Assembly (NCBI GenBank): GCA_021234155.1
Contig: JAJEKV010000042.1
Coordinates: 2,543,257-2,607,256, forward strand
Direction: 5' to 3'
From: Isoetes taiwanensis
Lineage: Eukaryota; Streptophyta; Lycopodiopsida; Isoetales; Isoetaceae
Length of the DNA stretch: 64,000 nucleotides
Below, in pieces: positions 34,381 to 47,439 of the stretch. Position 1 is the stretch's first letter. Every line of letters begins with the position of its first letter. The notes beneath the pieces were generated by a model. The model worked only from the letters and a program-made list of their open reading frames with translations, did no database searches and was not told where the DNA came from. A program made the translations under genes and the position numbers.

Positions 34381-36388
34381 CTAGTTCGGACTTCTCACTT
34401 TGAAAAACAAAAAGGATGGATTATTTTTCTCGCAGATCGAGGCTACTTAGGGATTTGTGGGTTTAAATCCCGTACAAATGATGCTCTTTGTTTCTCTAAT
34501 GGCACTCTACTTCTGTGATGCATACATTAGGACATGTGAAGGAAATACGGAGGACAATCTGTAGTTACACATAACAGAATTATTTGATATAAAATCGGAC
34601 AATAATCGAGTGAAATTTGTTATGCAAAATCTTGCGCAAGAGCGGTGCATATTTGTAGTGCGTAAATAATATCAACGAATACTTTTAGAGGTTTTTTATT
34701 AGCATTCTCTTATGTATACATTTTCAAAGGAATATGCAAGTATAGACTTACTTGTATGCAAAATACATAAAGGATATATGGGTAGAGAATACGTATAAAA
34801 GCTTACTAGTTTTTCTATAGATATAATTTGTGGGATATAGATGCAGAGGAATGGATAGGAGTATGAAAGGGAATTTTTTGTTAGAAGAATGGTAAAGTAT
34901 TTTTACCTGACCCCATCTTCACAAATGGCATATCCAATATACATATAGGTGAATCCCTCGAGCATTACATATTTTAAATGTTGATCTACACTCAATGTAT
35001 AATCAGTATTTCAGTCATGGCTGTAGACTATTTTGAGTTGAAAACTTGATAATTCAATCATATGGCCTGAGACAATTTTGAATTCAAACTTTGATGGAAA
35101 ATGTAAAAAATAAACCTTCGTTAAGGAGGGGTATACGGAATGTTCGCCCACCATTTATCATATATTGAAGAGAAATTCTATGTGGCATATTTTATCTTTT
35201 ACTTTTATATAAAATGCATATTTCTATTTCTTTCATAAAGAGAAAGTTGAAACATCACAGTTCCTCTGTTTTGAAACATCGGACATATCATGAACTTCAC
35301 AAGTCTGAAAGAAGAACTTCTTTAATCATCTAGATCATGGTCTAGGATAGATTTCAATCGTGGAAGGATATTAGCGAGGGTAGAAGTCAAAGTGCCAAGT
35401 TCTATTCTTTTTCAAGAAAAGGACAAGTCATAAATGATCTCTTGTGTTCCAAAATAATCTATTGTGCTTGTGGATTTGCCAATGTATGTGAGTGTATATA
35501 ATATTACAAGCGCCTTATCTTCTCTCGGAGTTGGCTCCACTGTAGGACAGTAGCTGCATTGATAAGTATCATTGCTCTAGGTAATCAGCAAAACACGATG
35601 GATGAGTTGTACTTGACTTTATATTGATTCGGGGACTAGGAAGCTTCCTATCAAACTTAATTGTGCTTCTTATCTTATAGTATTAAAGGTGTATAACCTT
35701 GTTTATGAGATGATCTCATCAATATGATCTCATCAATATGCATCTATGAATTGAAGATGACGTATGCATGTATATGTCAAGAGCTTTTAGTCATAACATG
35801 GTTTGTGTACTAGATATTCTCATCCTTACGTCTTCATCATATCCATACAAAAAAGAAAACCTTGGAAAAGAAAGCAAGGAGGGGAGCACAATGGTCGACA
35901 TCACAACAATAGTGACTCAAGAAATGACCATAAGCAGAGTTCGAGATGAACTAAGGTTTGGAGCAGCAGCCCACCCTAAAAGTCTTTAAGTCGTCGATTC
36001 GCGTCAAGATTTTCAACATATAAAAATATCGAACACCAAGTTCTTATGATGTAACCTTCTTCACAATATATTTACCCTTATCGATAATACTTAAGCATGA
36101 AGGTTTTAGTAAATGTTTAGCTTTAGATATCTAGGTTATTGATTTCAACTTAAAAGAGGAAGAAGAAGTGGAAGACCACTTTTCATAGATGATGTAACCT
36201 TCTTCACAATATAACCCCAATCATGGTTTTAGGGCTTTAGATATCTAGGTTATTGATTTCAACTTAAAAGAGGAAGAAGAAGTGGAAGACCACTTTTCAT
36301 AGAAGAAACCAATCATGGTGGGGCCTTAATCTCTATAGAAGCCCCCATAAAGGTTGACAACAATTGTGGGGGGATAATTTTACCTTTA
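34381..36388. repeat. Dispersed direct repeat of about 1.9 kb, copy B
   Basis: Counterpart of 25222-27109. It is longer because it carries an internal tandem duplication (36121-36188 and 36235-36302). It starts immediately beside the H3-like pseudogene, which has no counterpart next to copy A. Confidence 0.8.
36121..36302. repeat. Tandem duplication of 114-bp period within copy B
   Basis: The block ctttagatatctaggttatt...ttttcatag occurs at 36121 and 36235. The spacer reuses a fragment of upstream sequence (gatgtaaccttcttcacaat), as expected from a local rearrangement rather than simple slippage. Confidence 0.8.
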
Positions 36389-37142
36389 CGAATAATGAGT
36401 TCGATTAGGACCAAAGTTGACCTAGCAAGTGGAGACTTTAGATTCATCTCCCTGAGGTCAAAGATCTAAGCGTGTAGGGATCTTAAATCGCATATGATAT
36501 CAACACATACTAACGTCTATGGAGACTACCAAGAGCATGGGATGATAAGAACACAGGCATGAATCCCACAACAAAACGAGGGGGCAAGGCCCCGCTATAG
36601 TATATGAAGTAAAAAAAAAACAAACAAACAAACAAACAACGGCAAACAAACTAGGAAGAAGGCAAGGCTGCACATAACCAGTCCAAGATCATAAGACAAA
36701 TGATTCCAAATTATAGCCATGTATCCTTAGTGCCCCCGATGTCTTGCTTCTCTCCTCTTGCCTAGCTCTTTCTCTCTTTTACATAGCTGAAATGAAGTGA
36801 GGTCTTCATGTATTGAGAAATTAGTGCCTTTTAGGTGACTACCATCACGTAGCCGAAAAAGTGTGTCTCTAAAGGGCACTAAGAGATGTCAATGGTGAGG
36901 CAGGGCTACTCCTACTCTAGCAGCAGATAAAATCCATCAACCTGTATATGCATGATATATGTAAAGAAATGTATGACATCCTATTTTTGAACAACCCTCC
37001 ATCTCTGCAATGCCAATAATATGCAGATTCAAGGCCTGTGATGACACGTCATTTGCGTCTATGGAAGCATGCGAATTGTCTACACCTTGCGAATTGTCTA
37101 CACCATCTTCACCTGGGCAGTACTAGGTCTGATGCGCTCTCT
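36389..37142. other. Intergenic stretch with an A-rich microsatellite
   Basis: No gene is seen. An A-run followed by (CAAA)n lies at 36611-36640, and a short duplicated ttgcgaattgtctacacc-type unit near 37070-37104. Confidence 0.45.
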
Positions 37143-37212
37143 TTTTTGGGTCCCATAGGTTGATTGGTCTCCGTGGACAATAAAAGCCTAGCCTATTCTA
37201 TTCTATTCTTAT
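37143..37212 (+). mobile_element. LINE-M 3' terminus only
   Basis: The terminal block tttgggtcccatag...ggtctccgtggacaat is followed by a short attct-type tail. Only about 70 bases of the element are present: a very short 5'-truncated insertion or the remnant of one. Confidence 0.75.
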
Positions 37213-37849
37213 CTATCATTCATTCCATTGCTAGAGCCTGGTCATGTTATACCTTGCAGTGTGTCTATGCATGTTGTATGGCTTTTGCATCAAATACATA
37301 CGAAAAGTTGGGTCCCCGCTCGTCCCCTCCCCATCCCCAACTTGAATTCATGCATAAAGTACAGGGACAAAACATAAAATCCCACTTGCCTTCTGCTTCT
37401 TGCTATATCAGCTTACTTTAGTTTGGAGCATGAAGTAGTACCTTATGTAAGAATATTGTTTCATGAGATCCTCGTAACAATCTATGCAAACACATCCAAA
37501 CTAATATGTCGAGAAAATTGAAGCTCTAAATCTTGTGCATGGGGTGTATAGCATGCAGATATCTCAATATTCAATATATTGTCTTCCAGTGCTCTGGACA
37601 TGTGAAACTCAAATATTGACTGATTGTAACCACATCAGCAGCTAAATCCAGCCTTATGCAAAGTGTATAAGGCTTCCAGCTCCATTTTTAAAGGGTATAT
37701 TTTGCATATAGGCTACATCTTCTAGACTGGAAGGAGAATATCCCTGGTAAGATGGATGGATGGTGCAACCGCTATAGACAAATCTTTGCAATCTATAAAA
37801 CAAAATGTTTTCAGAATCCTTTGATATTTTTAGCCTGGCTAACACTTAG

Positions 37850-38585
37850 TATATCGCCTTCTTTTAGCATCACAACCCCTCCAGTTGCCAGATGGGTGGC
37901 GCCTACAGGTTCCACAACCTACTTTGTGTCGTACATGGCGATGGCTTTGGGATAGGTTGCTCCATCCTAAAGTCTCTGTATTATGGTGGCAGGTTATCCA
38001 CAGGTGCCTGCGCGTTAATGCCTTCCGACATCGCTATGATCCTCGCATATCTGCAGTATGCCCCCCTGCCTTTCAGATGTTGAGATTCTTGAGCACTGTC
38101 TCGTTGAGTGTCTGGAAGTTCAACCAACGTGGTCCTGGCTACAAGGTTTGTTTAGTAGTACATTGGATTGCCGATGCATCCTCTTGGCGTCCTATCCCAA
38201 TGCATGGCCCCCAACTAAACAGAGGGCATTCCATCTTGGTTCTGGTTGGCTCCTGTGGTTGATATGGGAGCGTCACAGGCACCACATCTTTTAGGGCATT
38301 TATTCATCTGCACATGGTGTTATTACGATGGCCCAAGAAAAGATACTGACAGCCTACGAGTGTTCCTCCCTTGAATCAGAAATGATGGAACACATTTGGA
38401 TTCAGTATCTTCGAATTGATTCCTATCGTTAGTTTCCTATTCTGGAGTAAGTACATTGTACTCTAAGCTCGTGCTCCTGTGGCATCTTTTTGTGCTTACA
38501 CAGTTGGATGGGACATATAAATTTTGTACTTTTTATCTGATTAATAAAGTTTTTGGCTTTCGTCCTTCAAAAAAAAGAAAAAAAA
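37850..38585 (+). mobile_element. 5'-truncated L1-type LINE with poly(A) tail
   Basis: Carries the C-terminal zf-RVT region, read across frame changes: VLWWQVIHRCLRVNAF, a cysteine pair near 38055, EILEHCLVECL near 38082 and WPPTKQRAFHLG. It then has a 3' untranslated stretch with aataaag and an A-rich tail at 38567-38585. The poly(A) end separates it from LINE-M. Non-functional. Confidence 0.75.
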
Positions 38586-38639
38586 ACTCGTGCAGAACCC
38601 CACAAATCCATGTGCATTAACCTAAGAAATTTGGATGCT

Positions 38640-38846
38640 CTATTGCCCCACCCTTTGAAAATGAAAAGTCTTAGTTAGTTTGCCCATTGCACATCCCTCA
38701 CACACATTCTTGATTTTTCCTTTCAAACATGGCAGACTGTGATGCTCTCTTACATTGTATGCTACAAAAACGTACACTGGATGATATGCCACCATTATTA
38801 AATTAACATTAGCTATGACACATCGCAAGAGGGGCCTAGGCGCCAT
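38640..38846 (-). pseudogene. Ty1/copia pre-integrase fragment
   Basis: The frame contains GKIKNVCEGCAMGKLTKTF, which fits the gag-pre-integrase zinc-binding motif of copia elements (CEGC-x-GK). No adjoining integrase or LTR is recognised, so this is a lone fragment. Confidence 0.6.
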
Positions 38847-38849
38847 GTC

Positions 38850-41800
38850 GCCACGTTTAGTTGTCCAATAGTGTTAACCAAAATAGCTTAACTTAAGCCT
38901 AGTATGCCCCCAAACCCCTAATCTACCTAAAAAACAATAGCTAAGGAAGGTGGGGACATCCAAAGAGGATGGATCAAGTTAGAAAATGGGTAGAATTGCT
39001 AGATAGGTTGATTGATTGAGAGATACTAACCTTTGTATGTTTAGATGCTATATTAGATGGTTATATGTTACTATGGATCTGCACCTCTTGTGCCTAAAGA
39101 GAATGGGGTAAGAGACACAGAAGCTTGTAGAAGTATAGAAATTTCTATCTAGATTTTTCATAAATCTCATTAGATTCGTCCTATACATAAGAGTCCACTT
39201 GGAGATGATATGTTACGATTGAGCACCAGATAAGGGGTACAATGCAATTATGGAGGTGGGACCTTGCTGAGAGTGGCTATTGGGACCTCTATAGTGAGTT
39301 AGGCTTATAGTCTGCCACTGTATATGGGCAGGGTTTGGTTCTGACACCTCTTGCATCAGTGGTGTATCCATAGGTTAAGGCGGGTAAGGATGTGTGTCGG
39401 CATGATTCTCTAGTTTGCTCAGAGTTCCATTGTATTACCTAAATGAGATTTGTTTTGTTCCTACCTCGTTGGATCAGGGGAGCGTAACCTCTGGAGTGAT
39501 CCCTCAAGGTGGTTCCTTAAGGTCAAATTGATGGAGGCTACAATGGTTTTAGCCTCTGCAAATTGTGCATAGGAGGGGCGGATGGAAGCAACCGTAAACA
39601 ATGTTCTATCTCAACCAAGCCCATTGCCATGATTCTATTTGTTGGCTACAACCGCTTTAGCCTCTACAAATTGTGCACAGGACGGAGGAGTAAAAAAACC
39701 CTAGCCAATGTTCTATGCCAGCCAAGCTCATTGCCATGATTTTGTCATATCTGGAGTTTTGATCGTTAATCAACTCCCTCATCCCCAGAAATCCTTTTGT
39801 ATGATGTATTATTTGTAGTCTATGATGATGTCACCATTGATGGATGGATCAGCCTTTGAGATGATATATCATGTTCATATGTATTATTGTTGTGTGTTAA
39901 CTTGTAAATATGCTTCAACACTTTAGGATATCCCCCTGGAGGAATGGAAAAATGACATCTTTGTGTCCTTCGCTCGGGCACTTATCCATCACAAGTAGTC
40001 CAGATTAGACAGAGGGCCCTTATTGGTAAAAGTTTATTATCGGGAGGGGGGAATTCCCTATTTATACGATGGGTGCATCGTATATATTCCACAAGTGTCA
40101 CACTAGGATCAGAACCATGATCTCGGTAAAATAAATCATAAAAAAATAAAAAAAAAAAATATGTTTTTGCGTCTAGCTAGCTCATAGGGCAATAGACTTA
40201 GAACCATGTGCATGTGAGCACTGCTACCAAAATGCCTTAACATTATGTCATCTTACCAGTTAACGTTTGATCATATTATATTTATCCAACTTATATTTAT
40301 CTCCCTTGCTCTTTTCTTTTGACCCTACTTTATGCTACATTTTTGCATCCATTGTTTACTCATTTTATCCAACGAAATGCTAAGGTAGAACCGCTATTAT
40401 TTTAATAGAACAAAATAAAACAAAACAGAATAGAACATAATATAACAGAACAGAATAGAATAGAATGGTTTTTATGAAAAAGGGGTTACCTTATCAGGGC
40501 ATGTACAAATCTATTAGGAAGAGATGCCCCTCTGATTCATATACATAATATTATATTATACTCTGCCTATGGTCTCCAGCTAACAACTACTATCATTGTA
40601 TCTTCTGCTGACTTATACACCTTGCTACAGCTGATAGGCTTGTCAAGAGGCCGTAGTGTGGTAACAGACATGGGATTTGTGTCTTCTTGTGAATCGGGTG
40701 GGTTTAGGATGCTATGAAACATAAAGATTATACAAAAAAATACATTTGTGGTATCCCCCCCCCCAAGTCCCTGTTTCCCTTTACCTCTGCCATCCCACCA
40801 TGCTTGAGCACCTAGGTTCGATTAGATTCAAACGCCTGCATATGGGACAAATTCTTCCTTTTTCGCAAGGCTAGAAATAGTGGCTGGAACTTGAACATCT
40901 TTGATTTAGAAACCATAATAGCCATATGCAGTCCTTTGTACATGTTATTTCTTGCGCAAGGAAATCTCCTCGATCTGCTCCATATTGTAACCATGTATAT
41001 ACTAGTCCAGAGGGTGATGAATCTGCATATACTTACGATAGTGCACTTTCCCATAGTATGTATAGTTTGCGTACCTCCTTGTGAAACAGCTGCATTCAAT
41101 AGTGATTAGAACAATAAGTCGTCTTTCATTCTCCCATCAAACCTAACTTCCCCCTTCCTTTGATTCTCCCATTGTTCTCCATCGTGTCTTCCTTCCTGTT
41201 GTGCTTCTACAAGCCTCTTTCCCTTAAGATTTGCTCCTAGAGCTTCCAGGGCTCCAAAGGGTTTAGCCAAAGGCAAGAAACCATGATGGAGAAAAACCAC
41301 TTAGTTTAGCCAAGTGTTAGAAACTTCTAGCTCCAATTCGAAGGTAGTTTAGTTAAACCTATTTGCCTATGCTAAAAATATAGGAGTAGTAATTTATTCC
41401 ATGCTCCCATATCTACCGCTTTTGTATCTTATGCCACCAATAGATTCGCATGTGCAATTCTCTAAGTTGCCTGGGTTGCATGCACAAAAGCTATACACTT
41501 GGTGATGGCCCCTCTCATCCTCACCTTTGGTGCTTCTATGAAACGCATTTCTCTTGCTCACCCATAATAGTCTTTGACAAAGCTTACTGCAGTTGCCTTA
41601 TATATTGTAAAGAATCTTCTTCCGCATAACGAACCCTTTTCATGCCAACCAGTTCATAGGATGGGCCATGAGTTGGATATAAAATCTCTTAGTTTGACCA
41701 CTAAGAGTTATGGGAGGGTGTTGTTGCTTAGAATAGTAGTAGGAGTCAACATCAAATCTAGGGTATGCAATTTGTTAGATTTGCAGTTGCAACGTAAGTA

Positions 41801-42204
41801 GGGTAAATGTTGACTTGATGTAAAGCTAAGTTGGAAAGATAAGTAGAGCTTCATCAAAACAATTATAGAGTTTAGTAAGAAAATTGCCCAAAAGTAGGTC
41901 GCTTGCTTAAAAGTATCATAACTTGTTGAAGGTAGCATGGAGCTAGGAGGTTTTTGCGTGTTGGCAAGGAGAACAGTTAGAGACCCAAAACTCTCATCAA
42001 ATGGACAATCTAGCGAAAAGATTTCTAGAGTTTAAAGCAGGTTGGTGTGATCTGCAAAATTTTGATTTTGATTTGAATTTAATTCAAAATTGCTAGAGCA
42101 CGTCAATATTTTCATTTATATGGTGGGTCCACGCTTATAAAAATAGATGCTTCCTTTTGTTTTTTACTCTAAGATTTTCAATTTTTGAATATCTTGTTCT
42201 TTAT
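38850..42204. other. Intergenic stretch, no gene recognised
   Basis: Short frames only. An AATAG/AACAG-rich simple repeat at 40410-40466 looks like an inverted LINE tail but has no recognisable LINE body beside it. An imperfect direct repeat with cctctacaaattgtgcac-type units is present near 39545-39740. Confidence 0.4.
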
Positions 42205-42612
42205 TTTGTTTTTAGATCATGGATAAGGATAGATTTCTAATCGTGGTAGGATATTAGCTCGTGCCTTTTTAGAATGGGTCTCGCACTCTAAAATAATTTC
42301 TTGTGCTCGTGTCTTTGCCAACATATGTGAGTGCATATAATAGTGCAAGTGTCGTACTTTGCTATGAGTTGGCCCCATCGTAGTACAATAGCCGTGCTGA
42401 TAAGTATCATTGCTCTAGGTCTAATCAGCAAAAGACAAGAAATGAGCTGTATTTCTTGTCTTTATATTGATTCTGGAACTACGAAGCTTCCCATCGAACT
42501 AAATTGTACTTCTTACCTTATAGTATTAAAGGTGTGTAATCTTGTTAATGCGGTTGCCTCATCAATATGATCTGGTTAATATGCATCTATGAATTGATGA
42601 TAACATAAGAAT
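42205..42612. repeat. Third, partial and diverged copy of the 1.9-kb repeat
   Basis: Aligns with about 26205-26640 of copy A (gataagtatcattgctctagg and surrounding blocks) with many substitutions. It is clearly older or less constrained than copies A and B. Confidence 0.7.
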
Positions 42613-42770
42613 CTCTATATAAATAGATTTAAGTTGTAACAACCTGTATACTAAAATTGCAAAATTTGTGGAGGAGGTGATATAGAAGACGAAGAACATG
42701 TTTTATTAAGATGTCCGACATACCAGTTGATGAGATTATTTTATTTATTTAATTATTTATTTGAAAACAC

Positions 42771-43156
42771 AAACCATTACTTTTTACACTTCAATTAAAT
42801 TCCCCCTAAAATCCCCTGTTGTTTGGGTGCATATTCATATGAGTGATGCCTTTAGGAAATGAGAGCTGTTGGATGGGCATATTTCCAAGTTATGCCTCAT
42901 TTTAAGCCGCAGACAAAGACTCTCATTTGTGGAGTATGCTCCCCCAAATGAGGATATACGACACAACGAGAGTGGCAAAATATTATAAGATTTAAATGTA
43001 ATGTATCTATTGGTGTTAATTTTATACGCGTATTATACTGAATGGGCAAGGAGAGAAAAAAGGGCTTTGCCCTACGTCACCCCTCGTATGAATGTGCACC
43101 CAAATAGAAAGGGGTTCCCTGAAGAATTTAATTAAAGGTGTAAAATATAATGGTTT
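42771..43156 (+). mobile_element. MITE with long terminal inverted repeats
   Basis: The left end (aaaccattac..., 42771-42860) and the complement of the right end (aaaccattat..., 43156-43075) form inverted repeats of about 85-90 bp. The interior of about 200 bp is shared with 6374-6705 in inverted orientation. Non-coding. A target duplication is not clear. Confidence 0.7.
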
Positions 43157-43319
43157 ATGTTGACCAAATTTCTTTTGGCTCTACAAGGTCTTAGGAACGT
43201 GTTGTACAGTATCTGAATATTTATTGTAGACTTCAACCAATATGGTTACTTGTGTATTTCGGAAGATAGAACCATTAATCTTATGGCTCCAGGAATCTCA
43301 CCTTCCTCATTGACACATA

Positions 43320-45535
43320 GGAACATGTAGGGCATAGGCTATTCGACCTGCCAGGCTACTAGCATTACTCAGTCTTCAATATCTACATAGGAAAGCGGGG
43401 ACACATGGGGGTTGCCTACCAGACAGTCTTGTCACGGTCAATCTCCGTACACAAGACAGACATGCACAACCGGTACCTGTGGATGTAGGTGCAACCGGTC
43501 TTTTTGTGGCGGTCTGCTATTTCCCACATGCAGAAAGCAACTATTATTACACCTATTTAGATGTGGATAGGTGTGGCCCCTTGGAGACTTTAATGCATGA
43601 AATTTGACCCCTTGGCTGACAATCTGTTACAGTTGTGCTCTACAGAGATGGCTTGGTCACGTGCTTCAGATGATAGCCAGGTCACATGCTATGGTATGCA
43701 TTTGCTTTTACTCTGTATTATCTTTGACTTGGTAATTTGCAATGGATTGGCACAATGGCTGTCCTCCCGCAAGTATACTTGCAGGCAGAAGAACCAGGGG
43801 GCGGATCCAGTGTGGTGGACTATGTGCTAGTGGCTGAGCAGGATATGCTTATGGTCAATCACACTCGGGTGGGCACAAACACAGTAGAGATAAGGAGACC
43901 GGCTCATACCACGAGCCACTCTACCTGCAACTGGCCTGGAAGGTTGTTCGAAACCCCTGTGCGGCAACTTCTCGCGTGCCTCAACTGCCATTGGATTACG
44001 AACTTGCAGAAGGTTAGACCAGAATGCTCACAGATGACTTGGCAGAATTTTTGCAGTTCCCTACGCTAGAGCAACAGAGGGGCCAGTTGATTGACCTGCT
44101 CGAAACTGTTGTAGAGAGGTGCTTTGGGAAAAGCCACCTTGATGGATCTCGGAGAATACGACCTCCCCACGTAACCAATGGTTCGATGCTAAGTGTGAGG
44201 AATTCAAATGCTCGCTCTGCAAAGTCTTATGCCCACATGCAGTGAAACAGTACTGCGCTTTTCACAAGGCTAAGAAAGCCATGTTCATCACGGAGCACGA
44301 AGGTAAATGTTTTATCTCATGGACTGTCACCTCAGGACCTTCTGGTAAAAGATGCTCAGAAAGTCAATATAGCCAGCAGGGAGCATCACTTCCGAGTAGT
44401 GGGGGCACTACTTGCAATAGCTCTATGATCCTCAGGGTGTGCGAGCAGCAATATGTAGGAAATTTCGGAGCTCAAAAATCACATAAGCAGATGTCGTCTA
44501 GGGCTTACATCATCTTGTTAATGGGAAAGCTGCAGACTTGACGATATGCAGGCAGAGTTGCTTAAGTGGACAGAGCTATCTATAGTACTAGTCCTAACTG
44601 TGTTGTTCAATAGGGTGTTACATGAAAGTTCCTCCCCCCTCCCCCCCGTCCAAGTGGACCACTATTAGGGTTGTTCCCATCTACTAGACAGGTGACCCAC
44701 ACTGCTGAGTCAATTACTAAACAATCATCCTCGTTTCGCTATTTGCAAAATTGCTAGCAGGCATTTACGAGCAGCAATTGAGGGATGGGCGGAGGCGAAA
44801 AAGTACGAGCTCTCACACAAGCAGGATTCAGGCACCGACACTCAACCATTGATCATAACTTCATGTATGCAAACTTTGATTGAAGACAGCAGGAGCCGAC
44901 GACAAGATCCATATTGTTATGCCTCGGGAAAAGCTGTGGGTAAGATTGTGATAGCTGGGGGGTCCCTATGGATCTGCAGATCACGATGTACATGCTATAT
45001 GAGACATATTCAAGCCGGTTGCAATAAGGAAGCCAACCATTTGACAGCAGTATCATGGGTCCGCTAGGGATGCCCTCTATCCCCAACATTGTTTGGAATT
45101 TATATTAATCAATTGGAAAGCTGGCTTGCTGACAATGGAGACATCAGATCTCAAATACGCTGATGATGTGGAATTTCTAGCCTACACTCCGGAGGACATG
45201 CAGTGTCATCTGGATGCCCTCGACAAATTCTGACACGCCACTGATATGCACGTCCAAGACTAAGGTGGTCCTCATCTCATCCTCTCGTCAGTCAAGGCCT
45301 TCCTCATTCACTTGCTAAGGCCTTCTTGGTGCGGGCATTAGGAGTGAAATCCACGGTCCCATATCAAATCTTGTTATATAAGACAGGTTTCTTGCCTCAT
45401 CACATCGTCTACTTTCAGAAGGTGGGCAATATGGACGATGCTTATCTCTCCAACCTAGCTTACACCATGGCAATAGGGCCTCGAAGCCTCAAGGGCTGCA
45501 AAAAGGAAAAGAGAGCTCAATCGGTAACCAGATAG
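43320..45535 (+). mobile_element. Second long LINE-M copy (endonuclease to reverse transcriptase)
   Basis: The endonuclease part matches 13940-14560 of the GC-rich copy (GGSSVVDYVLVAEQDML at about 43800-43850). The reverse transcriptase follows, with the catalytic YADD intact at 45156-45167 (KYADDVEFLAY) and VVLISSSR near 45268. Many stops and deletions break it. It is far poorer in CpG-type sequence than the 12.1-17.3 kb copy, as expected for an older methylated insertion. Its 3' end is replaced by an L1-type element from about 45540. Confidence 0.75.
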
Positions 45536-45539
45536 AATG

Positions 45540-46452
45540 TGCATCAGCTAGCTTCGTGGGAGTTCTTTCGAGCTCGCTTTCACCTGAGGGGCAGTGACCG
45601 GGCTATCTGGGAACAAGTGGCGGGGAGTATTCCGCTACACATACCTATAGTCCCTCAGGATGATGTGGTGGTGCAGGTTTGGAAGGTTCATCCGGATGTT
45701 GTGTCTTCTTGTTTTGTGCGGTCTTGTTACCGGGTGCTCATTATTCATGACACACTGCCCCCTTCAGGCAACTGCAGCTTCCGGGTTCTCGATGGTGCTC
45801 GGTTTGGACGTGGACATGGAGCTCACTTCCCCCACCGAAGGTTAGGGTGCACCGTTGTATCAGGGTGAATGCCCTTGTGAGTCAGTTTAGGCCGGGTGTG
45901 AGCCCTCTCTGCCCTTGTTGTGGCCGTCACCGTGAGACTGTGGAGCATTGTCTGGTTTTATGCCCTCACTTGCAGGCTGCCTGGGATTGGGTTAGGGCTC
46001 TGTTTCAGGTGAGATTGACTAGTCAGCAGTTGGTGCTTCATGTGTATCCTGGTGCTTGGCCGCTCTTGCGGCAACAAGCCTTGCATCTGTGCGTGGCTTG
46101 GTTGGTGTGGCTGATTTGGAAGCGGCGGCGGCAGTTGCGGATCTTTCAGGGGATTCAGCAGCCTGCAGCCTCTCTGATTCCTCGACTCAGGTACAAGCTA
46201 TTTCAAAGCTTTCTGGTGTTCCCGGGATGAGTAGAGCGGAAGTTTGCCATTTGGGGGGACTTCTTGGGTGTTGTAGATGGTGATGGTCGGTTTGTACAGC
46301 AGTAGAGTTGCAGTTTTTTTGTGAGTTTGTTGTGGAGTGTCGAGGTATCGCTGTCTCTTTGGGGCAGTTCTTCTTCCTCCTCACTTGCTTTGTAACATTA
46401 CCATTCTTTTAATATATTGATGACACAGTTCTTCAAAAAAAAAAAAAAAACA
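45540..46452 (+). mobile_element. 5'-truncated L1-type LINE with poly(A) tail, next to LINE-M
   Basis: The frame at 45539-45868 then 45847-46230 gives the zf-RVT domain: HRCIRVNALVSQFRPG, CPCCGRHRETVEHCLVLCPH (CxxC...HCxxxC) and WLVWLIWKRRR. It ends in an A-run at 46435-46450. It is the same type as 37850-38585. It sits exactly where the LINE-M 3' region should be, so it probably inserted into that copy or replaced its end. Confidence 0.8.
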
Positions 46453-46848
46453 CACGTGTCGTTGCCAGCTAAATAAGAAAACTAGCATTAAGGCAGGCTT
46501 GGGGTAATAGGATGTGCGGCAGTGAAAAAAGAAATCAAACTAGATGAAGAATAAGTTAGACGACAGAGGGAAGAGGGCTTTAGGGAGTCTGTCCTCCAAA
46601 TTAATGCTCCAACCCTTGGTACATGTTAGCTCGAGAGGAGAACTTTAGGCTCTTTTTGGAAACAAAGAAGTTAAGGCATATGTAAGATATGAACATTGGA
46701 AAAAGAATGCTACATGAAAAATACAAGATAACCTAGGATGATGTAGCAAGCGAAACTGGATAATAATCTTTAATATACGTCATTTGATAACTTTTGGTTC
46801 ACAACCTTTGTGAGTTTGTAATGAAACACAATCTCTTGACCAATTAAG

Positions 46849-47425
46849 AGAATTGAATTGAATTGAATTGAATTGAATTGAATTGATTTTTATCGTCTAC
46901 GGAGACCAGTTGGCCTATGGGACCCAAACAAGAAATACAACAAGCATATTACTACTAGGATTAAAAAACCCCCATCCCAGAGGGTTTTCAAAGGAAAAAC
47001 CTTAGCAGCAATAGGTATGCTGAGAAATTGTACAATGATATATGACAATGGTACGTTATGATATGTCTTAGTGCATCGTTCGAAGACATAACTGAGTGCG
47101 GGCATCCATGATGTCCCAGAGATAAGATCCTAGCGAGCCCACTAATGTTGTATCCAGCAGCTGCAGAGATACAACATAGATGGCGCAAATGTGACTGAAT
47201 GCCGGACAATGCTGCAGAGTGTGACTTACATCTTCAATAGCACCCTGTTGGCAGCCACAGACAAGTCTATCCTCCCATGCCTCCCGAGCCCATCTGCCTG
47301 TCTCAATTCACAAGTGATGTGCACCTGTGTGAATGGAAGCTTTCAATTTGCCCAATGGCAAATGTGCACGGAGATAGCGTTGTGGACTATGTGCAAGCAT
47401 GGAGTTGATCTGGACCTTATAGTGC
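46849..47425 (-). mobile_element. LINE-M 3' end, minus strand, (GAATT)n tail
   Basis: From right to left: a C-terminal zinc-finger-like coding remnant (complement near 47200-47400), the terminal block with the complement of gtttgggtccca at about 46918, and the tail of inverted GAATT units at 46849-46885. Confidence 0.75.
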
Positions 47426-47439
47426 CTTTGTCCCCCCTC

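Noticed and set aside
25222-36388. The 1.9-kb direct repeats as LTRs of one giant gypsy element
   Set aside because: The ends are not TG...CA, there is no primer-binding site or polypurine tract at the inner edges, and the internal gypsy part has unrelated sequence on both sides.
40410-40466. A LINE-M tail
   Set aside because: The AATAG/AACAG-rich repeat resembles a tail, but the adjoining sequence lacks the family's terminal block.
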